Shown here: piece after piece, positions 8,618 to 17,051 of the stretch
How positions within the stretch are numbered: position 1 is the first letter of the stretch
Layout: each line of letters starts with the position of its first letter
Assembly (NCBI GenBank): GCA_029939595.1
Contig: JAOZSQ010000004.1
Location: forward strand, 12,290 to 76,289
Length of the DNA stretch: 64,000 bases
Direction: 5' to 3'
DNA from: EX4572-165 sp002254885
Lineage (GTDB): Archaea > Thermoplasmatota > E2 > DHVEG-1
Made by a program: the position numbers and the translations under genes
The notes under the pieces: model-generated
Told to the model about the DNA's origin: nothing
What the model saw: the letters and a program-made list of their open reading frames with translations, nothing else
The model's database searches: none

Positions 8618-9322
8618 TTACATCAAGAAAGGAAGAATAACAATACTAAAAAAACGATTAGTACCATGTAATACCCATGCTCCAACAAGATTTTTTGATC
8701 TTCGACAGATTTCAATTGTTAAAAAACCCTGTACAATTGTACTGATTATAAATGGGCTAGTAAAATTTTGAGGATGCATTAAAACAAAACTTGCTAATGA
8801 AGTAACATATGCAATTTTTAAATTTGTTTTTCTTACTAAAAAGATAAATAATATTCCACGGAAAAAGAATTCTTCTGTAAATGACTCAACAAAACTTACT
8901 ACGCCTAATGGATAGTTTGAAACAAGAGCACCACCAATTATAAATTTTGCTAAAAAAGTAACTGTTAACATTATTGGAAGAAAAAGAAAACCAAGTTTCA
9001 GGCTTTTTTCAAATCCTTTTTCTGTGATTCCAAATTGTTTAAATGAATAATCTTTCTTTTTTTTCTTTGGTTTATTTTTTAATTTCCAGGTGACAAATAA
9101 GACTATTAATGGAAGAAATACAAATAACAAAAATTTAGTGACAATATTGGCTGTTGAATTAAAACCATTTGTTAACGGCCAATATGCAATTACAATAAAG
9201 ACCATAGTAAAAAATATTGCACTAATTTCACCAATTGATCCTCGTTTATATTTCGCTGAATAAATAATAGGAATAAGCATGGGAATAAGCATAGGCCATA
9301 AAAAGAAATCAAAATAAACCAT
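8618..9322 (-). CDS. CPBP-family intramembrane glutamic endopeptidase (CAAX-protease-like)
   Basis: The 234-residue protein has about seven hydrophobic segments and the three CPBP/ABI motifs: EExxxR (E150, E151, R155), FxxxH (H183) and a final HxxN-type motif (H219, N222). Relatives include the eukaryotic Rce1 CAAX protease and archaeal MmRce1, which cleave within the membrane. A lysine-rich cytosolic loop is at about 82-91. The physiological substrate is unknown. The start is the first Met, MVYFDFF, right before the first membrane helix. The gene is alone, with a T-rich untranscribed-looking region on its 5' side. Confidence 0.85.
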   Translation of the reverse strand: MVYFDFFLWPMLIPMLIPIIYSAKYKRGSIGEISAIFFTMVFIVIAYWPLTNGFNSTANIVTKFLLFVFLPLIVLFVTWKLKNKPKKKKKDYSFKQFGITEKGFEKSLKLGFLFLPIMLTVTFLAKFIIGGALVSNYPLGVVSFVESFTEEFFFRGILFIFLVRKTNLKIAYVTSLASFVLMHPQNFTSPFIISTIVQGFLTIEICRRSKNLVGAWVLHGTNRFFSIVILPFLM

Positions 9323-9687
9323 TTATCTCTCACCAAAAAACAATTATAACCTTGTTATAAAAAAAGTTTTCCTTCACTTCTGAAAATGAAAATATCACTC
9401 ACAAGTCATGGAAAAATTAAATTAGAAAAATTCTAACCTTTTCCAATCTGTATTTATAAGGATATTCAAATAAATATGATCTTTTGAATTGCTTTTAGTG
9501 ATTAGAAATATTATGAAAGTTGTAAAATATTTATTTTAATAATATTCACCATAGTTAATTAAATGAGATGTTTTTTAACCATATCTCTACTTGGAACACG
9601 CAAGTTACCGTGCAAGTTACCGCGCAAGCTAAATTGATCCTAAATTCGACAAAATAGAAAAGTCACTTCTGCAATGAGCCTTTCCAG
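9323..9687. other. 365-base intergenic stretch with possible gene remnant
   Basis: No intact gene is visible here. At 9568-9657 on the plus strand a short open frame ends in a QVTVQVTAQ repeat, produced by a 12-base tandem repeat at about 9601-9624. QVT repeats of this type are common near the C-terminus of AlbA_2/Schlafen-type and RecG-like ATP-binding regulators, so this may be the tail of a lost gene. The rest looks like ordinary A/T-rich promoter and leader DNA for the two diverging flanks. Confidence 0.3.
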
Positions 9688-10323
9688 TTAACCATCAATA
9701 TTTTCTATTTCAGCAACTACTCGACAGGGAGAGCCATCAGCATTGGCGATATTTAATGGAAAAATATAACACTTAAACCGCTTCTGATGAATTTGCTCCA
9801 AATTAGTTAGTTGTTCCACAATTCTAATATTATGAGAAAACAGTAGTTTATGAATCAGATATGGCTCATTATCCGGGGTGAATGAGTCAATACCTAGAAT
9901 CGAAATATTTTTCTTAATTAATTTTTGAATAGTACTTTCAGAAATCACAGGATAATTATCAAAATAATCTTTTTCATAAATATGCTTACTATGCCCTGTG
10001 AAAAAGAAGACTATATCTCCTGATTTAACTTCACTAACATCAACATCGATTATGGGTTGATTGCAAACATCAAAAAGAATGGTTTCACCAATATATGAAT
10101 CAATTAGATAATCTGAAAGTGTTTTTCCAGATTCAATCATATGTTTTGGAGCATCAATGTGGGTGGAAAAATGTGATGTAAAATTTAGCAGTTTTTCATT
10201 CCATCCATCAGCATCAATCGTTGCAAATTGACTAATTTTAGGTACAGGGCTACCAGGAAATACGGGTATGCGGCTGTCAATTGGAAGGGTTAAATCAATA
10301 AACATACCCAAACAAACAATCAT
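9688..10323 (-). CDS. Cyclase-family metal-dependent hydrolase (kynurenine-formamidase-like)
   Basis: The 211-residue cytosolic protein matches the cyclase/KynB-type family. It starts with FIDLTLPID-R-PVFPG, carries the metal-binding HFSTHIDAPKH motif (H51, H55, D57, H61), a GIDSFTPDN segment and the closing ADGSPCRVVAE. Family members hydrolyse N-formylkynurenine or related cyclic amides or esters using Zn or Mn. The length is normal. Without other tryptophan-degradation genes nearby, the substrate stays open. A downstream in-frame Met at residue 7 is an equally plausible start, since homologues begin close to the FIDLT strand. Confidence 0.85.
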   Translation of the reverse strand: MIVCLGMFIDLTLPIDSRIPVFPGSPVPKISQFATIDADGWNEKLLNFTSHFSTHIDAPKHMIESGKTLSDYLIDSYIGETILFDVCNQPIIDVDVSEVKSGDIVFFFTGHSKHIYEKDYFDNYPVISESTIQKLIKKNISILGIDSFTPDNEPYLIHKLLFSHNIRIVEQLTNLEQIHQKRFKCYIFPLNIANADGSPCRVVAEIENIDG

Positions 10324-10472
10324 TAACTTTTAAAGAATATGCTAAAAAACGAGTAAAATGGCTAAATCAAACAATGAAAAGATTAAATTATAAATAGTGA
10401 ATAATAATTGCCAATATACAATATAAATATCATTATTTATCATTCAACAAATAGAAGGAGAATTGAATAATT

Positions 10473-11819
10473 ATGAGAAAAACAATGATAGTTACTATTG
10501 TATCAATCATATTCTTATTATCACTTGAAATTATTGGAACCATACCCTTAGGGTCCTCATCAGCAAAAGACCCTATAGAAAATGATCAAAATATCATATT
10601 TATTGAACCAACCCAATTACACCATAATGAAAAAATGGATTATGGCTTAATTATGGCCGGAGCCGCTGCTAATCAAATAACTCCAGATCTATCTACTCAA
10701 TCGCCAATTTTTATTGGCGGATTTGGAAGAAATAGGGTAGCAACAGGAATTCATGATGATATCTGGAGTCGATGTTGTGTTGTTCAAATCGGAAACACAA
10801 CCATTGCATTCATATCTGTTGATTTAATTGGTGTTATGTATCCAGAATACCAACGAATAATGTCATATCTTGATGAAAACACCTCAATTGATCTAGTGGT
10901 TCTTACCAGTACACATAATCATGAAGGACCTGATGTTATTGGCCTTTGGGGAAAAGCAATCTGGTCAGGGATCAGTTGGGATTGGTATGATGGAGCATTA
11001 TCAATTATTGCTGATACTATAAAAGAAGCATATGAAAATATGAAACCTGCTGGAATTAAACTAGCTCATGCTATTGCTCTGGGCATGTCTAGAGATAGTA
11101 GAGAACCAATTATCATGGAAGAACAAGTGGAAACTATCCAACTGGTTGATTATGATGAACAAGTAATTGCCACTATGGTATGTTATGCTAGTCATCCTGA
11201 GGTTCTTTGGGATGAAAACACATTGATAAGCTCAGATTTTCCCCATTATATTTTTGAACACATTGAGGAAACAATAGGTGGAACTACACTTTTTATCCAA
11301 GGGTCAATAGGTGGATTAATCACACCTAGAACACAGAATCATAGCTATGAAAGTGCAAAAGATTTTGGGGAGTCCATTGCAGATATTTCAATTAATTCTT
11401 TATATAATTCATCTATTATTTGGGAAACACATGTTCGTTTAGAAACTAAAGAAATTTTCGTTCCAATGACTAATCCAGTGTTTAGAATCGCTTCAATTCT
11501 TAATATCTTAGACCGACCATTATATAATTTCAGAAAGGACCTAAAAACCTCAGTAAATATCATTGAATTAGGGGAAGATGCATCACTATTACAGATAGTA
11601 ACCGTTCCAGGTGAAGATTTTCCAGAAAACTGGTTTGAGCTTAAAGAAAAAATGCATGCAAAACATCGGATTCATATTGGTCTAGCAACTGATGAACTTG
11701 GTTACATTGTCCCAATTGAAGATTACAACCCAAAAGATTATGAAGAAAGCATGAGCGCATCAAAATATTTAGATCCACTTATACATCAAACACTAGAAAA
11801 TATGTTGACATTATTTTAA
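10473..11819 (+). CDS. Secreted neutral/alkaline ceramidase-like protein
   Basis: The 448-residue protein has an N-terminal signal (MRKTMIV to about 28) and the N-terminal catalytic domain of the neutral/alkaline non-lysosomal ceramidase family. Visible family marks are AGAAANQITPD, the DIWSRCCV strand, SVDLIG, the STHNHEGPDV metal-binding segment and CYASHPEVLW. Ceramidases of this family cut the amide bond of N-acyl sphingosines with Zn. In archaea without sphingolipids, related proteins probably act on other amides or lipids, possibly from dead organisms. It lacks the C-terminal Ig-like domain of the bacterial enzyme. An AGAAGGAGAA ribosome-binding region lies 9 bases before the ATG. Confidence 0.85.
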   Translation: MRKTMIVTIVSIIFLLSLEIIGTIPLGSSSAKDPIENDQNIIFIEPTQLHHNEKMDYGLIMAGAAANQITPDLSTQSPIFIGGFGRNRVATGIHDDIWSRCCVVQIGNTTIAFISVDLIGVMYPEYQRIMSYLDENTSIDLVVLTSTHNHEGPDVIGLWGKAIWSGISWDWYDGALSIIADTIKEAYENMKPAGIKLAHAIALGMSRDSREPIIMEEQVETIQLVDYDEQVIATMVCYASHPEVLWDENTLISSDFPHYIFEHIEETIGGTTLFIQGSIGGLITPRTQNHSYESAKDFGESIADISINSLYNSSIIWETHVRLETKEIFVPMTNPVFRIASILNILDRPLYNFRKDLKTSVNIIELGEDASLLQIVTVPGEDFPENWFELKEKMHAKHRIHIGLATDELGYIVPIEDYNPKDYEESMSASKYLDPLIHQTLENMLTLF

Positions 11820-11969
11820 ATAATTATTAAAGACATTTATAAACCTTCATAAACTGAATATATTAGGTCTATGAAATTATTTAAGATAAAAACATTATTT
11901 CAATCACATCAACATTTATAACGGTAAAAGGAATCAAAAGAAAATAAATCTTTTTGAAAGTGATATAAA

Positions 11970-12419
11970 ATGCAAAAAACAATTTATGAAGAGACATTAA
12001 AAATAGGTCTTGTTTTAAACATTATTTTTATCTTCACCTCATGTGCAATTTTAATTCCAACCATATATTCTTTATATTTAGGGGAAATAATTGCTACTTT
12101 AATATTGTTAATATCTTTGGTTTTCACTCTAATTATTATTTATGCGGTTTTACCAAAAAAATATCAGATCTATAATGATAAAATAAAAATTGTTTGTGGA
12201 TTATTTAGTATAAAAATTCCTTTTGATAATATTGAATATATTGATATTCATCCATCATCAAACATATATGCAAGCCTTGATGCTCTTCGTTTTGGAACTG
12301 GAACAGGACAAAAATGTGTGATGATTAAAAGAAAACATGGAATGAATGTTTTAATACAACCTATGAACACTGAAAGATTTATGGAAATCATTAACAAGAA
12401 AATTAAAAATACTGATTGA
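11970..12419 (+). CDS. Membrane protein with PH-like domain
   Basis: The 149-residue protein has two membrane helices (about 12-35 and 38-60) followed by a small beta domain starting at KKYQIYNDKIKIVCG and including IPFDNIEYIDI, the pattern of bacterial/archaeal PH-like (bPH2, YdbS-type) domains. The soluble part should face the cytosol. The function is unknown; related proteins occur in membrane or stress regulation. It is followed after 15 bases by the exonuclease gene and may share its transcript. A paralogue-like protein of the same layout is at 14978-15373. Confidence 0.6.
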   Translation: MQKTIYEETLKIGLVLNIIFIFTSCAILIPTIYSLYLGEIIATLILLISLVFTLIIIYAVLPKKYQIYNDKIKIVCGLFSIKIPFDNIEYIDIHPSSNIYASLDALRFGTGTGQKCVMIKRKHGMNVLIQPMNTERFMEIINKKIKNTD

Positions 12420-12434
12420 TAATTACCAATAAAC

Positions 12435-13004
12435 ATGTATCTATTTTTTGACACTGAAACAACTGGACTGCCTAATAATTGGAAAGCACCTGTAACCGAT
12501 CTAAATAATTGGCCAAGAATGATTCAAATTGCCTGGATCTTATGTGATGACGAAGGAAATCGTATTGAATCAGATGATTTTATTATAAAACCTGAAAACT
12601 TTGAAATTCCAAAAGATGCATCAGCAATTCATGGTATATCTACTGAAAAAGCAATTGAAGAGGGTGTAGATCTTAAACAGGTTTTAGATAAGTTTGTTGA
12701 ATTAGTTGAAAAATCTGAGTGCGTTGTTGCTCATAATATTAGTTTTGACGAAAAAATTCTTGGTGCAGAACTGTTAAGAAAAGAAGTTAAAAGCACCTTT
12801 AATAAAAAAAGAAAACTATGCACAATGAAATCATCAACTGACTATTGCAGAATCCCAGGATATTATGGATATAAATGGCCGAAACTTTCTGAATTACATA
12901 TTAAATTGTTTGGTGAGGATTTTGATGAAGCCCATGATGCATCAGTAGATATCAATGCAACAGAAAAATGTTTTTGGGAAATGAAAAAAATAGGGATAAT
13001 ATAA
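12435..13004 (+). CDS. DEDDh 3'-5' exonuclease (DnaQ-like)
   Basis: The 189-residue protein shows the exonuclease motifs in order: Exo I FDTETTG (D6, E8), Exo II with VVAHNISFDEKIL and Exo III with EAHDASVDINAT, whose His and Asp mark the DEDDh class. It resembles the proofreading domain of DNA polymerase III epsilon, but in archaea it is a free-standing enzyme that may trim DNA or RNA 3' ends. Extra residues around KAPVTDLNNWP, in the loop after Exo I, are usual for this subgroup. It sits between a PH-like membrane protein and an EFR1 flavoprotein with short gaps. Confidence 0.9.
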   Translation: MYLFFDTETTGLPNNWKAPVTDLNNWPRMIQIAWILCDDEGNRIESDDFIIKPENFEIPKDASAIHGISTEKAIEEGVDLKQVLDKFVELVEKSECVVAHNISFDEKILGAELLRKEVKSTFNKKRKLCTMKSSTDYCRIPGYYGYKWPKLSELHIKLFGEDFDEAHDASVDINATEKCFWEMKKIGII

Positions 13005-13059
13005 GATATACAGCTTCAATATGAATCATATAAATTCTTTTAACAAAGGAAGATAGAAA

Positions 13060-13839
13060 ATGAATTTAAAAAACATTGATTTCTATTACTTTTCTGGAAC
13101 AGGTAATACATTTCTTATTGTTAAAAAGATGAAGCAAGCATTTGAAAAAAATGATATTAAAGTTAATCTTTATCGATTGGAAAAAACAAAACCCAAAGAC
13201 GTTGATTTGAATAACACAATTGGTCTTGGATTCCCAGTTGCAGAACAAGGAACATACCCTTTTGTATGGGATTTTGTAAAATCACTTCCATCTGCAAAAG
13301 GCACAGATATATTTCTAGTGGATACATTGCTTGCATATTCTGGAGGTATAGTTGGCCCAATGAAACAGATTGTAAAAAGGAAAGGATATAATCCAATTGG
13401 GGCAAAAGAAATATTAATGCCAAATAATCTTTTTCCAAAAAGAATAGACATTGAAAAGAAAAAAAGAAAAATCCTCAAAGGCCAAGAGAAAGCATCGCAA
13501 TATGCAGAAGATATCATCAATGGAAAATCACGATGGAAACATATCCCTCCTTTTTCTGATTTATTGGCAATATTTTCAAAAAGCCAAAAAACTTGGAAAT
13601 TTTTTAGGTGGTATTATCCACTGACAATAGATAAAACAAAATGTAATAAATGTGGATTATGTAGTAAAATATGTCCTATAAATAATATTGAGATGAATGA
13701 ATATCCAAAATTAAAGAATGGATGTACGATTTGCATGAGATGCATTTCTTTTTGCCCAAAAAATGCAATACATGTTCCAAAGAAGAAATATATTAGATAT
13801 ACTGCCCTTAAGATACATGAGTTACTGGATTCATCATGA
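13060..13839 (+). CDS. EFR1-family flavodoxin/ferredoxin fusion
   Basis: The 259-residue protein starts with a flavodoxin-like domain (about 5-165) whose FMN phosphate loop is FSGTGNT (11-17). It ends with two 4Fe-4S ferredoxin motifs (Cys 195, 198, 201, 205 and Cys 222, 225, 228, 232). This is the layout of EFR1-type electron-transfer proteins common in anaerobes. The redox partner is not shown. The next gene, a radical SAM protein with a 64-base gap, needs a low-potential electron donor, so pairing with it is a reasonable inference. AAAGGAAGA precedes the ATG. Confidence 0.9.
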   Translation: MNLKNIDFYYFSGTGNTFLIVKKMKQAFEKNDIKVNLYRLEKTKPKDVDLNNTIGLGFPVAEQGTYPFVWDFVKSLPSAKGTDIFLVDTLLAYSGGIVGPMKQIVKRKGYNPIGAKEILMPNNLFPKRIDIEKKKRKILKGQEKASQYAEDIINGKSRWKHIPPFSDLLAIFSKSQKTWKFFRWYYPLTIDKTKCNKCGLCSKICPINNIEMNEYPKLKNGCTICMRCISFCPKNAIHVPKKKYIRYTALKIHELLDSS

Positions 13840-13903
13840 TCATCTAATCTATTTATTATCAAAATTTTTATTAGACTAGATTGTTTAGGAAAAAATAATA
13901 AAC

Positions 13904-14779
13904 ATGCTTAAAGAAATTATTGCAAAAACAATATTGCATTATCATAAACGTCAATTTGCAACAAATTGGGATGCAAATATATATCGTGGTTGTGGACATA
14001 ATTGCAGATATTGCTTTGCTCAGTATTCACATAAATATTTAGAAAATACTGATTTCTTCAATGATATATTTGTAAAAACAAATTCTCCTGAATTATTATA
14101 CAAGGAGTTAGGGGAAATAAAATGGGATAAATCTCCTGTTAATGTCTGTGGAATATCGGATTGTTATCAACCCGTAGAACAGGTTTGTAAAATCATGCCA
14201 AGGGTTATAAAATCCTTTATTGCAAAGAGAAATCCTTTGGTCATTACCACAAAATCATCTTTACTTCTTCGTGACATAGATTTAATAAAAGAACTACTCA
14301 AAGTTGCAGAGGTTTCAATAATTGTTTCCGTATCAACTTTGGATGAAGAAAAAAGAAAATTGGTTGAACCAAATACTGCTCCAACAATTGACCGATTGAA
14401 AATATTAAAGAAATTTAACGAAATAGGATGTAAAACATCTGTATTGTTTGTACCAATCATTCCATTTATTTCAGATGATTATGAAAACCTTGATGCAATA
14501 TTTAGAATTACAAAAGAATTTAATCTTGGTTCTATAAATGCCTGGCCATTACATTTACGAGGTAATACTAAAAACGTTTTTTTTGATTTTTTACAAAATA
14601 ATTATTTAGAATTATTGCCAAAATTCAAAAAACTATATCAAACAAAAAACGCATCAAAAGAGTACTGTAAAGATCTTTTTTCTAGAATTGAAGAATTGAA
14701 AGTGAAATATCAACTATATTCTACATATAAGCCTACAAAACCAATAAAAAAACCAATTCAAACATCATTGTTTGATTAA
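13904..14779 (+). CDS. SPL-family radical SAM protein
   Basis: The 291-residue protein has the CxxxCxxC cluster motif in YRGCGHNCRYCFAQ (C30, C34, C37), as in the Rv2578c/spore-photoproduct-lyase-like family, and a TIM-barrel-like continuation with the ITTKSSLLLRDI and TSVLFVPIIPFISD stretches. It lacks the usual C-terminal extension of true SplB, so DNA repair should not be assumed; most members of this family are uncharacterised. The upstream EFR1 protein is a candidate reductant. The C-terminus ends QTSLFD, which is typical of the family. Confidence 0.85.
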   Translation: MLKEIIAKTILHYHKRQFATNWDANIYRGCGHNCRYCFAQYSHKYLENTDFFNDIFVKTNSPELLYKELGEIKWDKSPVNVCGISDCYQPVEQVCKIMPRVIKSFIAKRNPLVITTKSSLLLRDIDLIKELLKVAEVSIIVSVSTLDEEKRKLVEPNTAPTIDRLKILKKFNEIGCKTSVLFVPIIPFISDDYENLDAIFRITKEFNLGSINAWPLHLRGNTKNVFFDFLQNNYLELLPKFKKLYQTKNASKEYCKDLFSRIEELKVKYQLYSTYKPTKPIKKPIQTSLFD

Positions 14780-14977
14780 TAAAATAGGGGATAATTCTGA
14801 AAGCAATTTACCCATCAAAATAAAACAAATCTTTAAATTAACTGACAGATTCAATTCTTATAAGATTGAATAGACATTCAAAAATATATTTTTACGTTAG
14901 TATCTGGAGATCACGATGAAAAAAATAAAAACAAACTTTATTCACATCATATATATAGAAAAAATAAGAGACAAGCT

Positions 14978-15373
14978 TTGATAGTAATGATATGTATAGT
15001 TATTATTGGATCTTTATCGATAATTTTTGGTATTAATGGTTTATTAAGATATAGTTCAATAATTATGCCTATACTGGGAATAACATTTGGTATTATTAGC
15101 TGGATATTTTCTTATATTGGTTTTTCAAGAGAATTAATTGTTTTTGAAGATAGAATCGTTATACCTACTGAATTTAGACGTAAGTTCATTCCCCTTTCTG
15201 AAATAATTGAGATTAGACTCAATACAAGTTCCAAAGAGGATAACAATGAGATAGATATATGTTTAGAAAATGGTGAAATTGAACATTTATCAAAGAATAA
15301 GATAAAAGCGTGGGAAGAATTCAAAAATGTACTTATTAATGAACTAAAATCTAAAATAATTGTAAAATTATAG
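14978..15373 (+). CDS. Small membrane protein with PH-like tail, probably frameshifted at its start
   Basis: As read here the frame starts at TTG and gives 131 residues: two membrane helices (about 1-20 and 25-48) and a small beta domain (about 55-115) with FEDRIVIPTEFRRKFIPLSEI, similar in layout to the PH-like protein at 11970-12419. A well-placed ATG at 14916 with GGAG in front opens a different frame that runs for 21 codons and stops at 14979-14981. Adding one A to the 7-A run at 14919-14925 would join that ATG in frame to this gene and supply a normal basic N-terminus (MKKNKNKLYS). The gene is therefore either carrying a real frameshift, subject to slippage, or affected by an assembly error. 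Confidence 0.5.
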   Translation: MIVMICIVIIGSLSIIFGINGLLRYSSIIMPILGITFGIISWIFSYIGFSRELIVFEDRIVIPTEFRRKFIPLSEIIEIRLNTSSKEDNNEIDICLENGEIEHLSKNKIKAWEEFKNVLINELKSKIIVKL

Positions 15374-15517
15374 TTTTTAATAAAAATCACACTTCTGATG
15401 CTAATATCAAATGAATCCTTTTCATTAACTGTGACCAAAGATTCATAAACAAATTAAATTTATTATAATCTATCCCTTTTGTAAAAGAAACTACCATTCA
15501 AATTCAGATAGAAAGAC

Positions 15518-16576
15518 TTAGGATAAGGGATGTTTATTAAAAAAATCCCAGATAAGGTCATTAGCATCTATCTGATATGTTGGAGATTTAAACCATTCAT
15601 GGCCACCTTCCATATAAGTAACCAAAACCACCTCGGTATTATCGCTTTCATTAGTATAGGTCTTTATAGATATCTTTTCATCTTCTGATGTCCAAATATT
15701 TGGTTCGGGGTTGCATTTATTATGTTCTACCCAGAAAGAAATTGATTCATTAACTGAACCTATATAGACCCATAATTCATCAGATCTCCATTCAAATACT
15801 TTTTTCCAAGTACCATCAAATGGTACATGTTCATCCTTCATCCCATGAAAGATTATCACGGGTATGGGATTAGATGGAGGCGGAATGATATAGGGGATGA
15901 TCGATTCATTTTTTTCGGGTACATAACCTATGCCACTGATTGAGCCGGCGATTGGAGCAATGGCCGCTATCCGATGAGATAGTTCAGATCCAAGTCGATA
16001 CGCCATCATTCCTCCACCTGAAATTCCTGTAATATAAATTCGTGAGGAATTAACATTGACTATTGTTTCTAGATCATCTAATAAGTCATTAATGAACCCT
16101 ACATCATCAATAGAATTATCATCCCACCGATTCCATTCTCGTGATGAGGTCAACATATAGAAAAGATCTCTCAATAATGCTATTGGGCGATTATAGTGAG
16201 CGCTAAGACGAAGCATCTCCCCATTTGGATATACCGTAATAAATCCCTCTTCATCTGCTTTTTTGTCCATATCACAGTAGCTTTGTAAATTTTTTGCGTT
16301 TGAACCAACACCGATTCCATGTAGCACTAACACAAGAGGCATAGATTCATCGTTTTCGTATGATGGTGGGATGTGAAGTCGGTATGATCGTATTCGTCCA
16401 TCTACGTATATATAATTGACATAGTCTCCAGGTTTCATTGAGTCTTGACTGATATTCTCTTCTTGAATGTGGGAAAAATCTCCCGAAATCGTTATGATGC
16501 AGGTATTAAGTAATAAAAGAATTATGCTGATGGTTATCCCATTTCTCAATATGATTTTCATGTCATATACATCCAT
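15518..16576 (-). CDS. Secreted PHB-depolymerase-like alpha/beta-hydrolase (esterase)
   Basis: The 352-residue protein has an N-terminal signal (hydrophobic about 14-30) and an alpha/beta-hydrolase domain of the LpqC/polyhydroxybutyrate depolymerase type. Visible landmarks are PLVLVLHGIGVG (oxyanion strand), GISGGGM with the nucleophile Ser, an Asp in GMKDEHVPFDG and the catalytic His in GGHEWF. Family members are carboxylic ester hydrolases, including feruloyl esterases; the substrate is open. The Met at residue 6 (16561) is an equally good start, since no ribosome-binding site distinguishes them. It is monocistronic. Confidence 0.85.
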   Translation of the reverse strand: MDVYDMKIILRNGITISIILLLLNTCIITISGDFSHIQEENISQDSMKPGDYVNYIYVDGRIRSYRLHIPPSYENDESMPLVLVLHGIGVGSNAKNLQSYCDMDKKADEEGFITVYPNGEMLRLSAHYNRPIALLRDLFYMLTSSREWNRWDDNSIDDVGFINDLLDDLETIVNVNSSRIYITGISGGGMMAYRLGSELSHRIAAIAPIAGSISGIGYVPEKNESIIPYIIPPPSNPIPVIIFHGMKDEHVPFDGTWKKVFEWRSDELWVYIGSVNESISFWVEHNKCNPEPNIWTSEDEKISIKTYTNESDNTEVVLVTYMEGGHEWFKSPTYQIDANDLIWDFFNKHPLS

Positions 16577-16713
16577 TATAATGGTCAGTCTTAAGCTTTG
16601 AGACTTTTCATTTTTAAAATATGTTGATTTTCCTTAAAAATATGTCACAATCAATCATATCTCATAAATATATTGTTGTTATAATATTTAAAGCACTATG
16701 TTTTAATCAATAG

Positions 16714-16902
16714 GTCAATCTTGGAAATAAAAAGGAATTAAAATGTAATGAAAGATATTATGCATCATCTGAAATTACATGGCAATTAAAATTACTTGGA
16801 TACAAAAAGATTGATATTTATGGTGTAAAACTAGGAGCTTTTTCAAGAGATGATAAACTTACAATCAAAGATTTTGAGATGCTAGTTATTGCTGAAAAGT
16901 AA
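16714..16902 (+). pseudogene. C-terminal fragment of a class I SAM-dependent methyltransferase
   Basis: An open stretch of about 62 codons without a start codon reads NLGNKKELKC-ERYYASSEI, then a LKLLGYKKIDIYG segment and LGAFSRDDKL, and ends KDFEMLVIAEK. That is the C-terminal end of a familiar archaeal methyltransferase family. The N-terminal SAM-binding domain is missing and the frame is closed upstream by TAG at 16711-16713. It is a decayed remnant. The surrounding 16577-17051 stretch otherwise holds only A/T-rich promoter DNA for the next gene. Confidence 0.65.
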
Positions 16903-17051
16903 AGTAATGTAATTACACACATGTGTTGACTTATTAAATCATTAATTGCAAATATTAATTACATATTTTTTATAAAAATAATAATGGACATCAGCCAACA
17001 GATAAATTTATATGATAAATCATGTGTTAAATTATTAATGAGGAGTTAATT

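Noticed and set aside
13904..14779. True spore photoproduct lyase
   Set aside because: Only the radical SAM core and family-level similarity are visible; the SplB-specific C-terminal part is absent and archaea do not form spores.
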